Notes under the pieces: model-generated
Databases searched by the model: none
Seen by the model: only the letters and a program-made list of their open reading frames with translations
Told to the model about the DNA's origin: nothing
In this document: positions 33,575-41,620 of the stretch, one piece after another
Position numbering within the stretch: position 1 is the first letter of the stretch
Layout: every line of letters begins with the position of its first letter
Program-made: the position numbers and the translations under genes
Assembly (NCBI GenBank): GCA_002491565.1
Contig: DKWE01000009.1
Span: 20,339 to 82,418, forward strand
Length of the DNA: 62,080 bases
Source: Lachnospiraceae bacterium UBA7160
GTDB taxonomy: Bacteria; Bacillota; Clostridia; Lachnospirales; Lachnospiraceae
Direction of reading: 5' to 3'

Positions 33575-33800
33575 TGAGAGCAGGCTGAGCGGTGGGATGA
33601 TTAGCAGCGAAACTGCAGGATCCGGGATGATAAGGAACTGTTCCAAAATAACTTTTAAATAGTGCGCAGAAGTTTTCTTTGCGAGTGCTGCTTAAAAATC
33701 AGGCGCATAGCGGGAACCCTGAGCATGGGAGAAATTCGGTGCTGGCGCGGCCTTCCGGTGGAAAGACAGAAAGCTGTGGATGAGTATAGGAGATTGCAAA

Positions 33801-34646
33801 ATGATGACAAAGTTTACGGGTCTCGATTCGGATGTTGCATGTGAATGTAAGACGATTAAGGATCCAGTGGATTGTACGGGATTCTTTCATAATCATGATG
33901 GCTATGAGATATTGCTGCTGCTGGAAGGAGACTTGGATGTCTATACAGAAAGTGGCGGAAAAAGCCTGGAGAGGGGAGATCTGGTCTGCTTCTGCGAATA
34001 TGATTTTCACAGGGCAAGTCTGCGGAGCAGGAAAATCTATGACAGAATTGTGATCAATGTCAAGGATAGTGCGCTGACGGCGGCTTCCAGTGAAAGGATG
34101 AAGCTGAAGGACTGTTTTTATGGACATAAGCAGGTGCCGCTGAATGTGGTACGGCTGAACGAATCGGAAATTGCGGAATTTTCAGCCTTTGCCCATGCGC
34201 TGGAGCGGTGTCTGGGCAGTGACCGGCCGGGAGATGAAATTTTGGCAGATGCCTATCTGAAGCTTCTTATGGTGATGGTGAACAGGAAAATCTTAAGCGG
34301 AGCGACCTGGCAGTACCGGGAAATCATGCCGGAAATTGTATCACAGACCTTTTGCTATATTGAAAAGCATTTGACGGAAGAGATCACGCTGAAAAAGCTG
34401 GAGGAGTACATACACCATAACGGGACCTATATCAGCCGGTGCTTTAAAAATATTACAGGAATTTCCCTTCAGCAATTTATTATAGCTAAGAGGGTGACGC
34501 TGGCCTGCAGGCTGCTGCAGCAAGGCTACTCGCCCAGTGATGTGTGTTTTCAGGCGGGGTTTAACAATTACTCCAATTTTTCAAGAACCTTTTCCAAACA
34601 GATGGGGGGGTTATCTCCCAAACAATATCAGATACAAAAGAGATAA
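33801..34646 (+). CDS. AraC-family transcriptional regulator with cupin sensor
   Basis: A 281-aa one-component regulator. The N-terminal cupin domain (FHNHDGYEILLLLEGDLDVY, then LERGDLVCF) should bind a sugar. Two C-terminal helix-turn-helix motifs follow (LKKLEEYIHHNGTYISRCF and SPSDVCFQAGFNNYSNFSRTF). The start at 33801 is chosen because TAGGAG precedes it. It sits between the GH43-GH115 operon and the second sugar ABC importer and probably controls one or both. Confidence 0.9.
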   Translation: MMTKFTGLDSDVACECKTIKDPVDCTGFFHNHDGYEILLLLEGDLDVYTESGGKSLERGDLVCFCEYDFHRASLRSRKIYDRIVINVKDSALTAASSERMKLKDCFYGHKQVPLNVVRLNESEIAEFSAFAHALERCLGSDRPGDEILADAYLKLLMVMVNRKILSGATWQYREIMPEIVSQTFCYIEKHLTEEITLKKLEEYIHHNGTYISRCFKNITGISLQQFIIAKRVTLACRLLQQGYSPSDVCFQAGFNNYSNFSRTFSKQMGGLSPKQYQIQKR

Positions 34647-34650
34647 AGAC

Positions 34651-34686
34651 GAGGGCGTTGCAAAATGCAGCGCCCTCATTTTTTCA
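34651..34686 (+). terminator. Terminator after AraC regulator gene
   Basis: GAGGGCGTTGC and GCAGCGCCCTC arms (one G-T pair) around AAAAT, followed by six T. Confidence 0.9.
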
Positions 34687-34858
34687 GCTGGTCACTGTCT
34701 GGCAATGTATTTCTCAGCTGGATTGCCGGGACTGTGCTTTCTTTACTTGGCATTCATAGGAAAAATGAACAAAAAGTAGACTTACAAACTGTATATTATA
34801 CACAAGATGCCATGAAAAAAGTCGTTTTGCGCAAAGAAATTAGTTGCATATCGTGTAT

Positions 34859-34885
34859 TTGTTGGAAAAGCCCCTGTGCTATAGT
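34859..34885 (+). promoter_or_regulatory. Promoter of second sugar ABC operon
   Basis: TGCTATAGT is an extended -10 (TATAGT at 34880-34885). A weak TTGTTG stands 15 bp upstream. A TTTGCGCAAA palindrome at 34826-34835 could be an operator. Confidence 0.55.
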
Positions 34886-34921
34886 AGGGTAAAGATGCAA
34901 AGCAGGAAAGGGGAGGAAAGA

Positions 34922-35854
34922 ATGCAGAATAAGGGAAAGAGAAAGAGCATGCAGCACACACTGGTAAAAATGTGGAATTATAAATGGATTTACCTGATGC
35001 TGCTTCCGGTCATGGCCTATTATGTAGTGTTCAAATACATTCCGATGTATGGAGTGACCATTGCATTTAAGGACTATAACGTGTTCAAAGGGGTGCTGGG
35101 GAGCCCCTGGTGTGGTCTGGAAGTATTTCAGAAGATTTTTAAAAACCACAATTTCTGGCAGGCAATCCGCAATACGATGGTTTTGAATCTGCTCACACTG
35201 CTGGTAAGCTTTCCGCTGACGATTATTGTTTCTTTGATGCTGAACGAGGTGATGAGTGCAAAGTTCAAGAAAATCACGCAGTCCGTGTTGTACCTTCCCC
35301 ATTTCATTTCCTGGGTAGTTGTAGCCGGAATCGCGACCAATCTCTTTTCCCAGCAGGGCGGGACGGTCAACCAGATCCTGAGCTCCGCAGGGATTTCTCC
35401 CATTCCATTTCTGAGTGATAAGGGCTGGTGGATCTTTACCTATGTGCTCTGCAATGTCTGGAAGGAAATCGGATGGGGTACGATCATCTACCTTGCTGCA
35501 TTGACGGGAGTGGACGAATCGTTGTATGAAGCGGCGTATCTGGATGGCGCGACCAAATTCCAGCGCCTGATCTATATTACCATCCCCTCTATTAAGTCGG
35601 TGATTGTGACCATGCTGATTCTTCAGATTTCCAAGATGATGACGATCGGCCTGGATGCTCCGCTGCTTTTGGGTAACAAAAAGGTCATGGGAGTTTCCGA
35701 AGTAATCAGTACCTATACCTACCGGCTGGGTATTGAAAGCGCAAAATACAGTGATTCTACGGCAATCGGCCTTTTTCAGTCAGTTATTAACATTACCATT
35801 CTTTTTGCCGCGGATAAATTTGCCAAGGCAATCGGGGAAGATGGAATCATATAA
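34922..35854 (+). CDS. Sugar ABC transporter permease, LplB type (second importer)
   Basis: A 310-aa permease with six helices and EAA loop EAAYLDGATKFQRLIYITIP near residue 205. ATG 34922 follows GGGGAGGAAAG; the longer frame from 34844 starts before the ribosome site. It heads a permease-permease-binding protein operon. No ATPase gene is present, as in the first importer. Confidence 0.92.
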   Translation: MQNKGKRKSMQHTLVKMWNYKWIYLMLLPVMAYYVVFKYIPMYGVTIAFKDYNVFKGVLGSPWCGLEVFQKIFKNHNFWQAIRNTMVLNLLTLLVSFPLTIIVSLMLNEVMSAKFKKITQSVLYLPHFISWVVVAGIATNLFSQQGGTVNQILSSAGISPIPFLSDKGWWIFTYVLCNVWKEIGWGTIIYLAALTGVDESLYEAAYLDGATKFQRLIYITIPSIKSVIVTMLILQISKMMTIGLDAPLLLGNKKVMGVSEVISTYTYRLGIESAKYSDSTAIGLFQSVINITILFAADKFAKAIGEDGII

Positions 35855-35869
35855 GGAGGGGAGAAATAA

Positions 35870-36751
35870 ATGTCCGGAAACAAGAAAAAGAAAAAAATCA
35901 CAGCGGGGACGGTTTGTAATTACGCTGTGCTGACACTGATTGCATTTATCTGTCTGTATCCCTTCTTAAATGTAATTGCGTACTCTTTGAGCGGATATAA
36001 CGCAGTGCTGTCCGGAAAGGTCACATTTTATCCAATTGATTTTGACCTGGGCGCTTACAGGCAGATTCTCGGAAAGACGCAGATCTGGCAGGCCATGCGT
36101 ACAACAGTGATAGTAACGCTTGCGGGCACCGCGCTGAGCCTGATCCTGACGATTTTTTCGGCCTATGGCTTGTCCAGAGAGGATTTGCCGGGCAGAAAGC
36201 TGCTGACGGGACTGATTCTTTTTACCATGTATTTCGGAGGCGGCCTGATCCCTACCTTCCTTGTCGTGAAGGGTGTGGGACTGTACGATTCGCTGGGCGC
36301 TCTGTTTATTCCGCAGGCAATCAATGTTTTTAATTTTATTGTAATGAGAACGTTTTTCAGAAGCCTTCCGCAAAGTCTGGAAGAGGCGGCCCGGATAGAC
36401 GGCGCTTCTTACATAAAGGTGCTGTTCAAAATTGTGCTTCCGCTTTCTCTTCCGATTATCGCGACGATCGGGCTGTTCTACGCCGTAGGCTATTGGAACT
36501 CTTATTTTGACGCACTGCTCTATATTCAGGATCCTTCCAAGTATACGCTGCAGCTTCGTCTGAGAAGCCTGCTGTTTGGAGAGGAACTGAACAACTCGGG
36601 AGCAAACCTGGAGGGCCTCGGGACACAGGTAATGACGCAGTCCCTGAAAATGGCGACCGTGGCAGTTTCCACCATTCCGATTCTGGTGGTATATCCATGG
36701 CTGCAGAAGTACTTCGTGAAGGGCGTTATGGTTGGTTCGGTGAAAGGATAA
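35870..36751 (+). CDS. Sugar ABC transporter permease, YtcP/AraQ type (second importer)
   Basis: A 293-aa permease with six helices, EAA loop EAARIDGASYIKVLFKIVLP near residue 175 and C-terminal KYFVKGVMVGSVKG. AAGGAGGGGAG precedes the ATG. It is the partner of the permease 15 bp upstream. Confidence 0.92.
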   Translation: MSGNKKKKKITAGTVCNYAVLTLIAFICLYPFLNVIAYSLSGYNAVLSGKVTFYPIDFDLGAYRQILGKTQIWQAMRTTVIVTLAGTALSLILTIFSAYGLSREDLPGRKLLTGLILFTMYFGGGLIPTFLVVKGVGLYDSLGALFIPQAINVFNFIVMRTFFRSLPQSLEEAARIDGASYIKVLFKIVLPLSLPIIATIGLFYAVGYWNSYFDALLYIQDPSKYTLQLRLRSLLFGEELNNSGANLEGLGTQVMTQSLKMATVAVSTIPILVVYPWLQKYFVKGVMVGSVKG

Positions 36752-36799
36752 CCCTCAGGGGTATTCCTATATTTAAAAAAAGAAAGGAAGGTATTAACA

Positions 36800-38380
36800 A
36801 TGAAGAAAAAGGCAATTTCATGTCTGGCGACAGCGGCCGTAGTTATGACAGGACTGGCAGGCAGTCTGTCAGTAGCGCAGGCGGAGGAGACAAGCAAGTA
36901 TCAGACCACCTACGGCTCCAAGCAGTTTGACGATGTGACCATTACGGTAGAATTGTTCGACAGAAGCAACGCCCCGGATGGCTCCACCATTACAGATAAC
37001 AAGTGGACCAAATACGTGAATGAGCAGATGAACAAGGTTGGAATTAACGTAGAATTTGTTCCGGTTCCAAGATGGGATGAGGTGACAAAGATGCAGACTA
37101 TGGTAGCCTCTCAGACGGCTCCGGATCTGACGCTGACCTATACCTATGCATATGCGGAGGATTATTTTAATCAGGGCGGCACCTGGGATCTGTCCGAATT
37201 TATAGATGGGGCAGACCAGGCGCAGAATATGAAGGCATACCTGGGCGACGAGGTCATTAACATAGGAAGAAATGCAGATAACCAGCTTTACGGAATTGTG
37301 GCAAAGCGTGCTACTACGGCGAAGGACAACTTCTTTATCCGGAAGGACTGGCTGGATGCTCTGGGGCTGGAGGTTCCAACAACGCCGGATGAGCTGTATA
37401 ACGTCATTGAGCAGATGGTGAAGAACAATCCGGATGGAAGAGACGATGTCATTGGCTCCATGATCTGGAATGCCTGGAATCTGAGAATGGCATTTTCCGA
37501 GATCGCGGGCGATCCTGTGAAGGTGAATATTGCGGGCACTGATGATCCGGTTCAGGACTATTATGATCCGGGAATGAAGGATTACTATCAGTTCATGAAC
37601 AAAATGTACAACAATGGTCTTCTGAATCAGGAATATTACACAATGTCAGAAGATAACTTTAAGAGCTATATCGTGACCGGAGCGGCTGCGACGTTTGAAT
37701 ACAGCGTAAATGGAAGCGTTGATGTCATGAGAGGTTCTCTGCTGAAGACTTTGCAGGAGAATGTGCCTGCGGCGGACATCGTTTCCATTCCTCCGTTAAA
37801 GAATGTACACGACGGCAATCAGTACAGTGCAGCGTATGCATCCGGCGGTCTGATCGCGTTCTGCCCGAAGACTGCGGACGAGGAGACAGTGGAAGCCTGC
37901 ATGACCTATCTTGACTGGATGTGCACGAAGGATGGCGGTTTTGTGATCTACCACGGCTTTGAAGGCGAACACTTTGACTATGAGAACGACATCCCGGTGG
38001 TAAAGGATGCGGAGTACAATGCGGCTGATAAGGATTGGATTCGTGCAGATCTGTTCGTTACCGGCAATCAGGGATATTTTGCAACGGTAGATGAATTCAA
38101 TGCATGTACCTCCAAGGAAGCGCCGGGCTACGAGGATCATGTAATTGCGAACTATGAAAATGCGCTGATTGGAACAGTGAATCACGATTCCACCTATACC
38201 TCTCCGTCTACGCCGGATCTGATGACAGATATCAATCTGGTGAAGGATGAGTATCAGGTGAAGTGCATCACTTGTCCGGAGGACGAGTTTGAGGCGACTT
38301 ATGAAGAATACCTCAGTGCGCTGGAGTCTGCAGGGGTTCCGACCGTGATCGAAGAGCGCACGGAGTATTACGGCAATTAA
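36800..38380 (+). CDS. Extracellular sugar-binding protein (second importer)
   Basis: A 526-aa family-1 binding protein. The signal peptide (MKKK, hydrophobic core) ends at a likely signal peptidase I site after SVAQA. The only Cys is at residue 8 in the basic/hydrophobic start, so there is no lipobox, as in the first importer. The mature part shows VTITVELFDRSN and ASQTAPDLTLTY. The neighbouring genes suggest an aldouronic acid or xylo-oligosaccharide ligand. A family A palindromic repeat lies 70 bp downstream. Confidence 0.9.
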   Translation: MKKKAISCLATAAVVMTGLAGSLSVAQAEETSKYQTTYGSKQFDDVTITVELFDRSNAPDGSTITDNKWTKYVNEQMNKVGINVEFVPVPRWDEVTKMQTMVASQTAPDLTLTYTYAYAEDYFNQGGTWDLSEFIDGADQAQNMKAYLGDEVINIGRNADNQLYGIVAKRATTAKDNFFIRKDWLDALGLEVPTTPDELYNVIEQMVKNNPDGRDDVIGSMIWNAWNLRMAFSEIAGDPVKVNIAGTDDPVQDYYDPGMKDYYQFMNKMYNNGLLNQEYYTMSEDNFKSYIVTGAAATFEYSVNGSVDVMRGSLLKTLQENVPAADIVSIPPLKNVHDGNQYSAAYASGGLIAFCPKTADEETVEACMTYLDWMCTKDGGFVIYHGFEGEHFDYENDIPVVKDAEYNAADKDWIRADLFVTGNQGYFATVDEFNACTSKEAPGYEDHVIANYENALIGTVNHDSTYTSPSTPDLMTDINLVKDEYQVKCITCPEDEFEATYEEYLSALESAGVPTVIEERTEYYGN

Positions 38381-38450
38381 AGGTTAATGACTGCTTCGCA
38401 GGCGTCACTACAGATATAAGTGGAAGATGGGCAGCGCTGCTGCCGATACA

Positions 38451-38547
38451 GAGGGTGTCGCAAAATAACAGAAAGCTACAAGTTATGTACATGTCCACTC
38501 GGCCAAGTACCTGAGCTTGTGTCTTGACTGCATTTTGCGACACCCTC
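38451..38547 (+). repeat. Palindromic repeat family A, copy 2
   Basis: 97 bp with 16-bp perfect arms, GAGGGTGTCGCAAAAT (38451-38466) and ATTTTGCGACACCCTC (38532-38547). The centre carries the same AAGCT...AGCTT and CCACTCGGCCAAGTAC core as copy 1 at 3587. It lies between the binding-protein gene and a dehydrogenase gene and may act as a terminator or processing site. Confidence 0.8.
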
Positions 38548-38605
38548 GACAACGCTTATTGATCGTGAATATATAATGATATAGAGATAGGAAGGGACAG
38601 GAACG

Positions 38606-39688
38606 ATGAGCGAAAAGAAAGACGGAATGAATTACGCACCGAAGGGAAAGCCGGCTCCTGTTGTAAGTCCGGGGGAGTTTTGCATTGCGGCCATCGCGCT
38701 GGATCACGGGCACATCTATGGGATGTGCAACGGTCTGACGGAGGCTGGAGCAAAGGTAAAATGGGTGTATGATCCCGATCCGGTCAAGGTGGAGCGTTTC
38801 AGAAAGGCATTTCCGGAGGCGATGGCAGCCTCATCGGAGGAGGAGATCCTGCAGGATCCTGAGGTGAAGCTGGTATGCGGCGCCGCGGTCACGAGCCTGC
38901 GATGTGCGCTGGGGCTTCGGGTGATGGCTGCGGGAAAGGATTATTTTACGGACAAGGCGCCGCTGACTACGTTAGAGCAGCTGGAGGAAGCCAGAGAAAT
39001 GGTGAAAAAGACCGGAAGAAAATATATGGTCTATTACAGCGAGCGCATTCATGTGGAGGCGGCGGTTTTTGCCGGGCAGCTCATAGAGCAGGGGGCGATC
39101 GGGACGCCGATTCATATCGATGGCTTTGGCCCGCACCGGATCGGCGATCCCAAGGGAAGGCCGGAGTGGTTTTTTGAAAAAGAGAAGTATGGCGGGATTC
39201 TGTGCGACATCGGAAGCCATCAGATCGAACAGTTTCTGTTTTACTGCGGCGTGAAGGACGCGCAGGTCAGATACAGTGAGGTGGGCAATTATGACCATCC
39301 GGATTATCCGGAGCTGGAGGATTTCGGAGACGCAGTTCTGGTAGGAGACAACGGGGCAACCCAGCATTTCCGGGTGGACTGGTTTACTCCGGACGGACTG
39401 TCAACCTGGGGGGACGGAAGAACCTTTATTTTGGGAACGAAAGGATATATCGAGCTGCGCAAATATGTCAATGTGGGAACGGGAGACGGTACGGCGGACC
39501 ACGTTTTTCTGGTAAATCAGGATGGGGAGCAGCATTTCTGCGTGACAGGAAAGGTGGGATACCCGTATTTCGGGCAGCTGATTTTGGACTGTATCAACCG
39601 GACGGAAAATGCGATGACTCAGGAGCACGCCTTTAAAGCGGCAGAGCTTTGTGTCAGGGCGGAGCTGCAGGCGGTGAAAGTAAAATGA
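38606..39688 (+). CDS. Gfo/Idh/MocA-family oxidoreductase
   Basis: A 360-aa NAD(P)-dependent sugar or sugar-acid dehydrogenase. The usual GxGxxG nucleotide loop is replaced by IALDHGHIYGM, and the common EKP motif reads DKAP (near residue 118). A C-terminal alpha/beta sheet domain follows. The variant loop suggests a divergent subgroup. GGAAGGGACAG precedes the ATG. With the next gene, it likely acts on a uronic acid or other sugar released by the GH115/GH43 enzymes. Confidence 0.88.
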   Translation: MSEKKDGMNYAPKGKPAPVVSPGEFCIAAIALDHGHIYGMCNGLTEAGAKVKWVYDPDPVKVERFRKAFPEAMAASSEEEILQDPEVKLVCGAAVTSLRCALGLRVMAAGKDYFTDKAPLTTLEQLEEAREMVKKTGRKYMVYYSERIHVEAAVFAGQLIEQGAIGTPIHIDGFGPHRIGDPKGRPEWFFEKEKYGGILCDIGSHQIEQFLFYCGVKDAQVRYSEVGNYDHPDYPELEDFGDAVLVGDNGATQHFRVDWFTPDGLSTWGDGRTFILGTKGYIELRKYVNVGTGDGTADHVFLVNQDGEQHFCVTGKVGYPYFGQLILDCINRTENAMTQEHAFKAAELCVRAELQAVKVK

Positions 39689-39776
39689 CGGATTGTGAGA
39701 CGATAGTGTAGTGTGGAAAAGCCATATTTCAGAAAGGCTGTACATCGATGTGTCGACACACTAGAAAGGTGGCTGT

Positions 39777-40943
39777 ATGATTCAGGTAGCGATCGTTGGA
39801 ACCGGAAATATTGCGAATGTGCATCTGGAAGGAATTTTGACTTTTCCCAAGAGGTGCTGTGTGACAGCGCTCTGTGATATCTATCCGCAAAAGGCTGAGG
39901 CGATGAAGGAAAAATATCATTTGGACTGCGCTGTATTTGACGATTATCACAAAATGCTGAAAGAGATGAAGGGAAGGGTTGATCTGATTCATATCTGTAC
40001 CCCGCCCTATGTGCATGCCAGGATTGCCGTAGACTGTATGGACGCAGGATGTCATGTGCTGGTGGAAAAGCCGATGGCTACCTGCCTGGCGGAATGCGAT
40101 GAGATGCTGGAGGCAGAAAAGAGAAACCATGTGACGATAGCATGTATCGCCCAGAACAGATTCCGCAATTCCATTTACAAGCTGAAAAAGACGGCGGACA
40201 GCGGACTGGCGGGGAAGCTCTGCTTTGCCCGGGTAGAGTCCGCCTGGTGGAGAGGGCATTGCTATTACGACTTGTGGTGGCGCGGAACCTGGGAAAAGGA
40301 GGGAGGCGGCCCTACCTTAAATCATGCCGTGCATCATATTGATATGCTGAACTGGCTGGAAGGGAAAATGCCGGATTCCGTGATGGCGATGCTTGCAAAT
40401 GTGATGCATGACAATGCGGAGGTGGAGGATCTGTCCGTGGCATGTCTTCACTATGCAGACGGCAGCATGGCGCAGCTCACAAGCTCTGTAGTGCATCACG
40501 GGGAGGAGCAGGGAATCGTGCTGCAATGCAGCGATGCCAAAATTTCTGCGCCCTGGGATGTAAAGGCGGAGGTCAGCCAGAAAAACGGATTCCCGAAGCC
40601 GGGAGGGAATCAGGAGCTTATAGAAAAGCTCACAGCGTTTTATGAGGAAATTCCGGATTTGCAGTATGAAGGGCATACCGGAGAGATCGATGATGTCCTG
40701 CATGCGCTGGAGTGCGGCTATCGGCCGCTGATTACCGGGGAAGACGGAAGAAAAACGGTGGAGGTGATAACGGCGGTCTATATGGCAGGCTTTTGTGGGC
40801 GGACTGTGCGGCTGCCGATCGGCAGGGAAGATCTGGGATACACCTTTGACGACATCTTAAAGAACGCGATTCATTTTTACGAAAAGAAAGCTTCCGTGGA
40901 AAACTTTGCGGAGGAAGCGATTACAGTGGGAAATTATAGCTGA
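39777..40943 (+). CDS. Gfo/Idh/MocA-family oxidoreductase (canonical)
   Basis: A 388-aa dehydrogenase with a canonical VGTGNIANVH nucleotide loop, a CDIYPQKAE cofactor-specificity strand and EKPMAT with the catalytic Lys near residue 97. Its C-terminal domain holds the substrate. AGAAAGGTGG precedes the ATG. It follows the divergent family member after 88 bp, so two successive redox steps on one sugar, or isomerisation by oxidation and reduction, are possible. Confidence 0.92.
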   Translation: MIQVAIVGTGNIANVHLEGILTFPKRCCVTALCDIYPQKAEAMKEKYHLDCAVFDDYHKMLKEMKGRVDLIHICTPPYVHARIAVDCMDAGCHVLVEKPMATCLAECDEMLEAEKRNHVTIACIAQNRFRNSIYKLKKTADSGLAGKLCFARVESAWWRGHCYYDLWWRGTWEKEGGGPTLNHAVHHIDMLNWLEGKMPDSVMAMLANVMHDNAEVEDLSVACLHYADGSMAQLTSSVVHHGEEQGIVLQCSDAKISAPWDVKAEVSQKNGFPKPGGNQELIEKLTAFYEEIPDLQYEGHTGEIDDVLHALECGYRPLITGEDGRKTVEVITAVYMAGFCGRTVRLPIGREDLGYTFDDILKNAIHFYEKKASVENFAEEAITVGNYS

Positions 40944-40978
40944 AAGAAAACAACTGCATCACTATTTTTGAATTTGTC

Positions 40979-41010
40979 ATGCAGGCCGGATTGTCGTATC
41001 CGGCCTGCAT
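40979..41010. terminator. Hairpin after dehydrogenase pair
   Basis: ATGCAGGCCGGAT and ATCCGGCCTGCAT, 13-bp perfect arms with a 6-base loop. No T tract follows on the plus strand. It closes the sugar operon before the metal genes. Confidence 0.65.
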
Positions 41011-41071
41011 GGCGTTGAAAAGGTACTTGTCATTTTCTTAGTAATTCTGTGCGATATTTTTGTGAAAAAGC

Positions 41072-41130
41072 TTGACAATATCCAATATAGGCGTATAATA
41101 AAAACAAACATATGAACAAGTGCTCATATG
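41072..41130 (+). promoter_or_regulatory. Promoter and ArsR-type operator of metal resistance operon
   Basis: TTGACA (41072-41077), 16-bp spacer, TATAAT (41094-41099), followed over the start site by the imperfect palindrome CATATGAACAAGTGCTCATATG (41109-41130). The TATGAACA/TGCTCATA half-sites resemble SmtB/CzrA-type operators. The ArsR gene at 43706 is the obvious repressor. Confidence 0.8.
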
Positions 41131-41159
41131 AAAACAAATTCAGAAAGGACGACACTGTT

Positions 41160-41378
41160 ATGAAGAAGACGTACAAGATCGATGTGGACTGCGCAAACTG
41201 TGCAAACAAGATGGAGGAGGCTGCAAAGAAGACAGCAGGCGTAAAGGACGCGACCGTGAATTTCATGATGCTGAAGATGATCGTGGAGTTTGAGGACGGG
41301 CAGGACCCGAAGAGCGTGATGAAGGAAGTGCTGAAGAACTGTAAGAAGGTTGAGGACGACTGCGAGATCTATCTGTAG
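41160..41378 (+). CDS. Heavy-metal-associated (HMA) domain protein
   Basis: A 72-aa ferredoxin-like HMA domain with metal-binding pair CANC near residue 11 (VDCANCANKMEE). ATG 41160 follows AGAAAGGAC. It stands where the N-terminal metal domain of a P-type ATPase would be; the ATPase at 41621 lacks such a domain, so this protein is its detached metal donor or sensor. The acidic DCEIYL tail may help metal transfer. Confidence 0.9.
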   Translation: MKKTYKIDVDCANCANKMEEAAKKTAGVKDATVNFMMLKMIVEFEDGQDPKSVMKEVLKNCKKVEDDCEIYL

Positions 41379-41620
41379 GGGACATAGGTTGAGAGTCAAC
41401 CAGCTATGGCGTAGTACGAAGGCAGTGAGCCAGCCTGTATGACAGTGAGCCAGTGTGCCGGATTTCCTATGCAGAAGGGGACAATTTCTGATTCTGGTAT
41501 ATCTGGATCAGAGACACGTAAAAGCCTGATGCTATTTCATGAATGTTGTACCGCGCCTGTTGCTGAGGCGGAAGGCATTAGAACGATTGAGCAGCAAGTG
41601 CAAATGGGAGGGACTATACT
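41379..41620 (+). other. Intergenic region between HMA protein and ATPase genes
   Basis: 242 bp with a short direct repeat (CAGTGAGCCAG at about 41422 and 41445) and no supported gene. A 61-codon frame here has no ribosome site or recognisable product. Confidence 0.4.
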
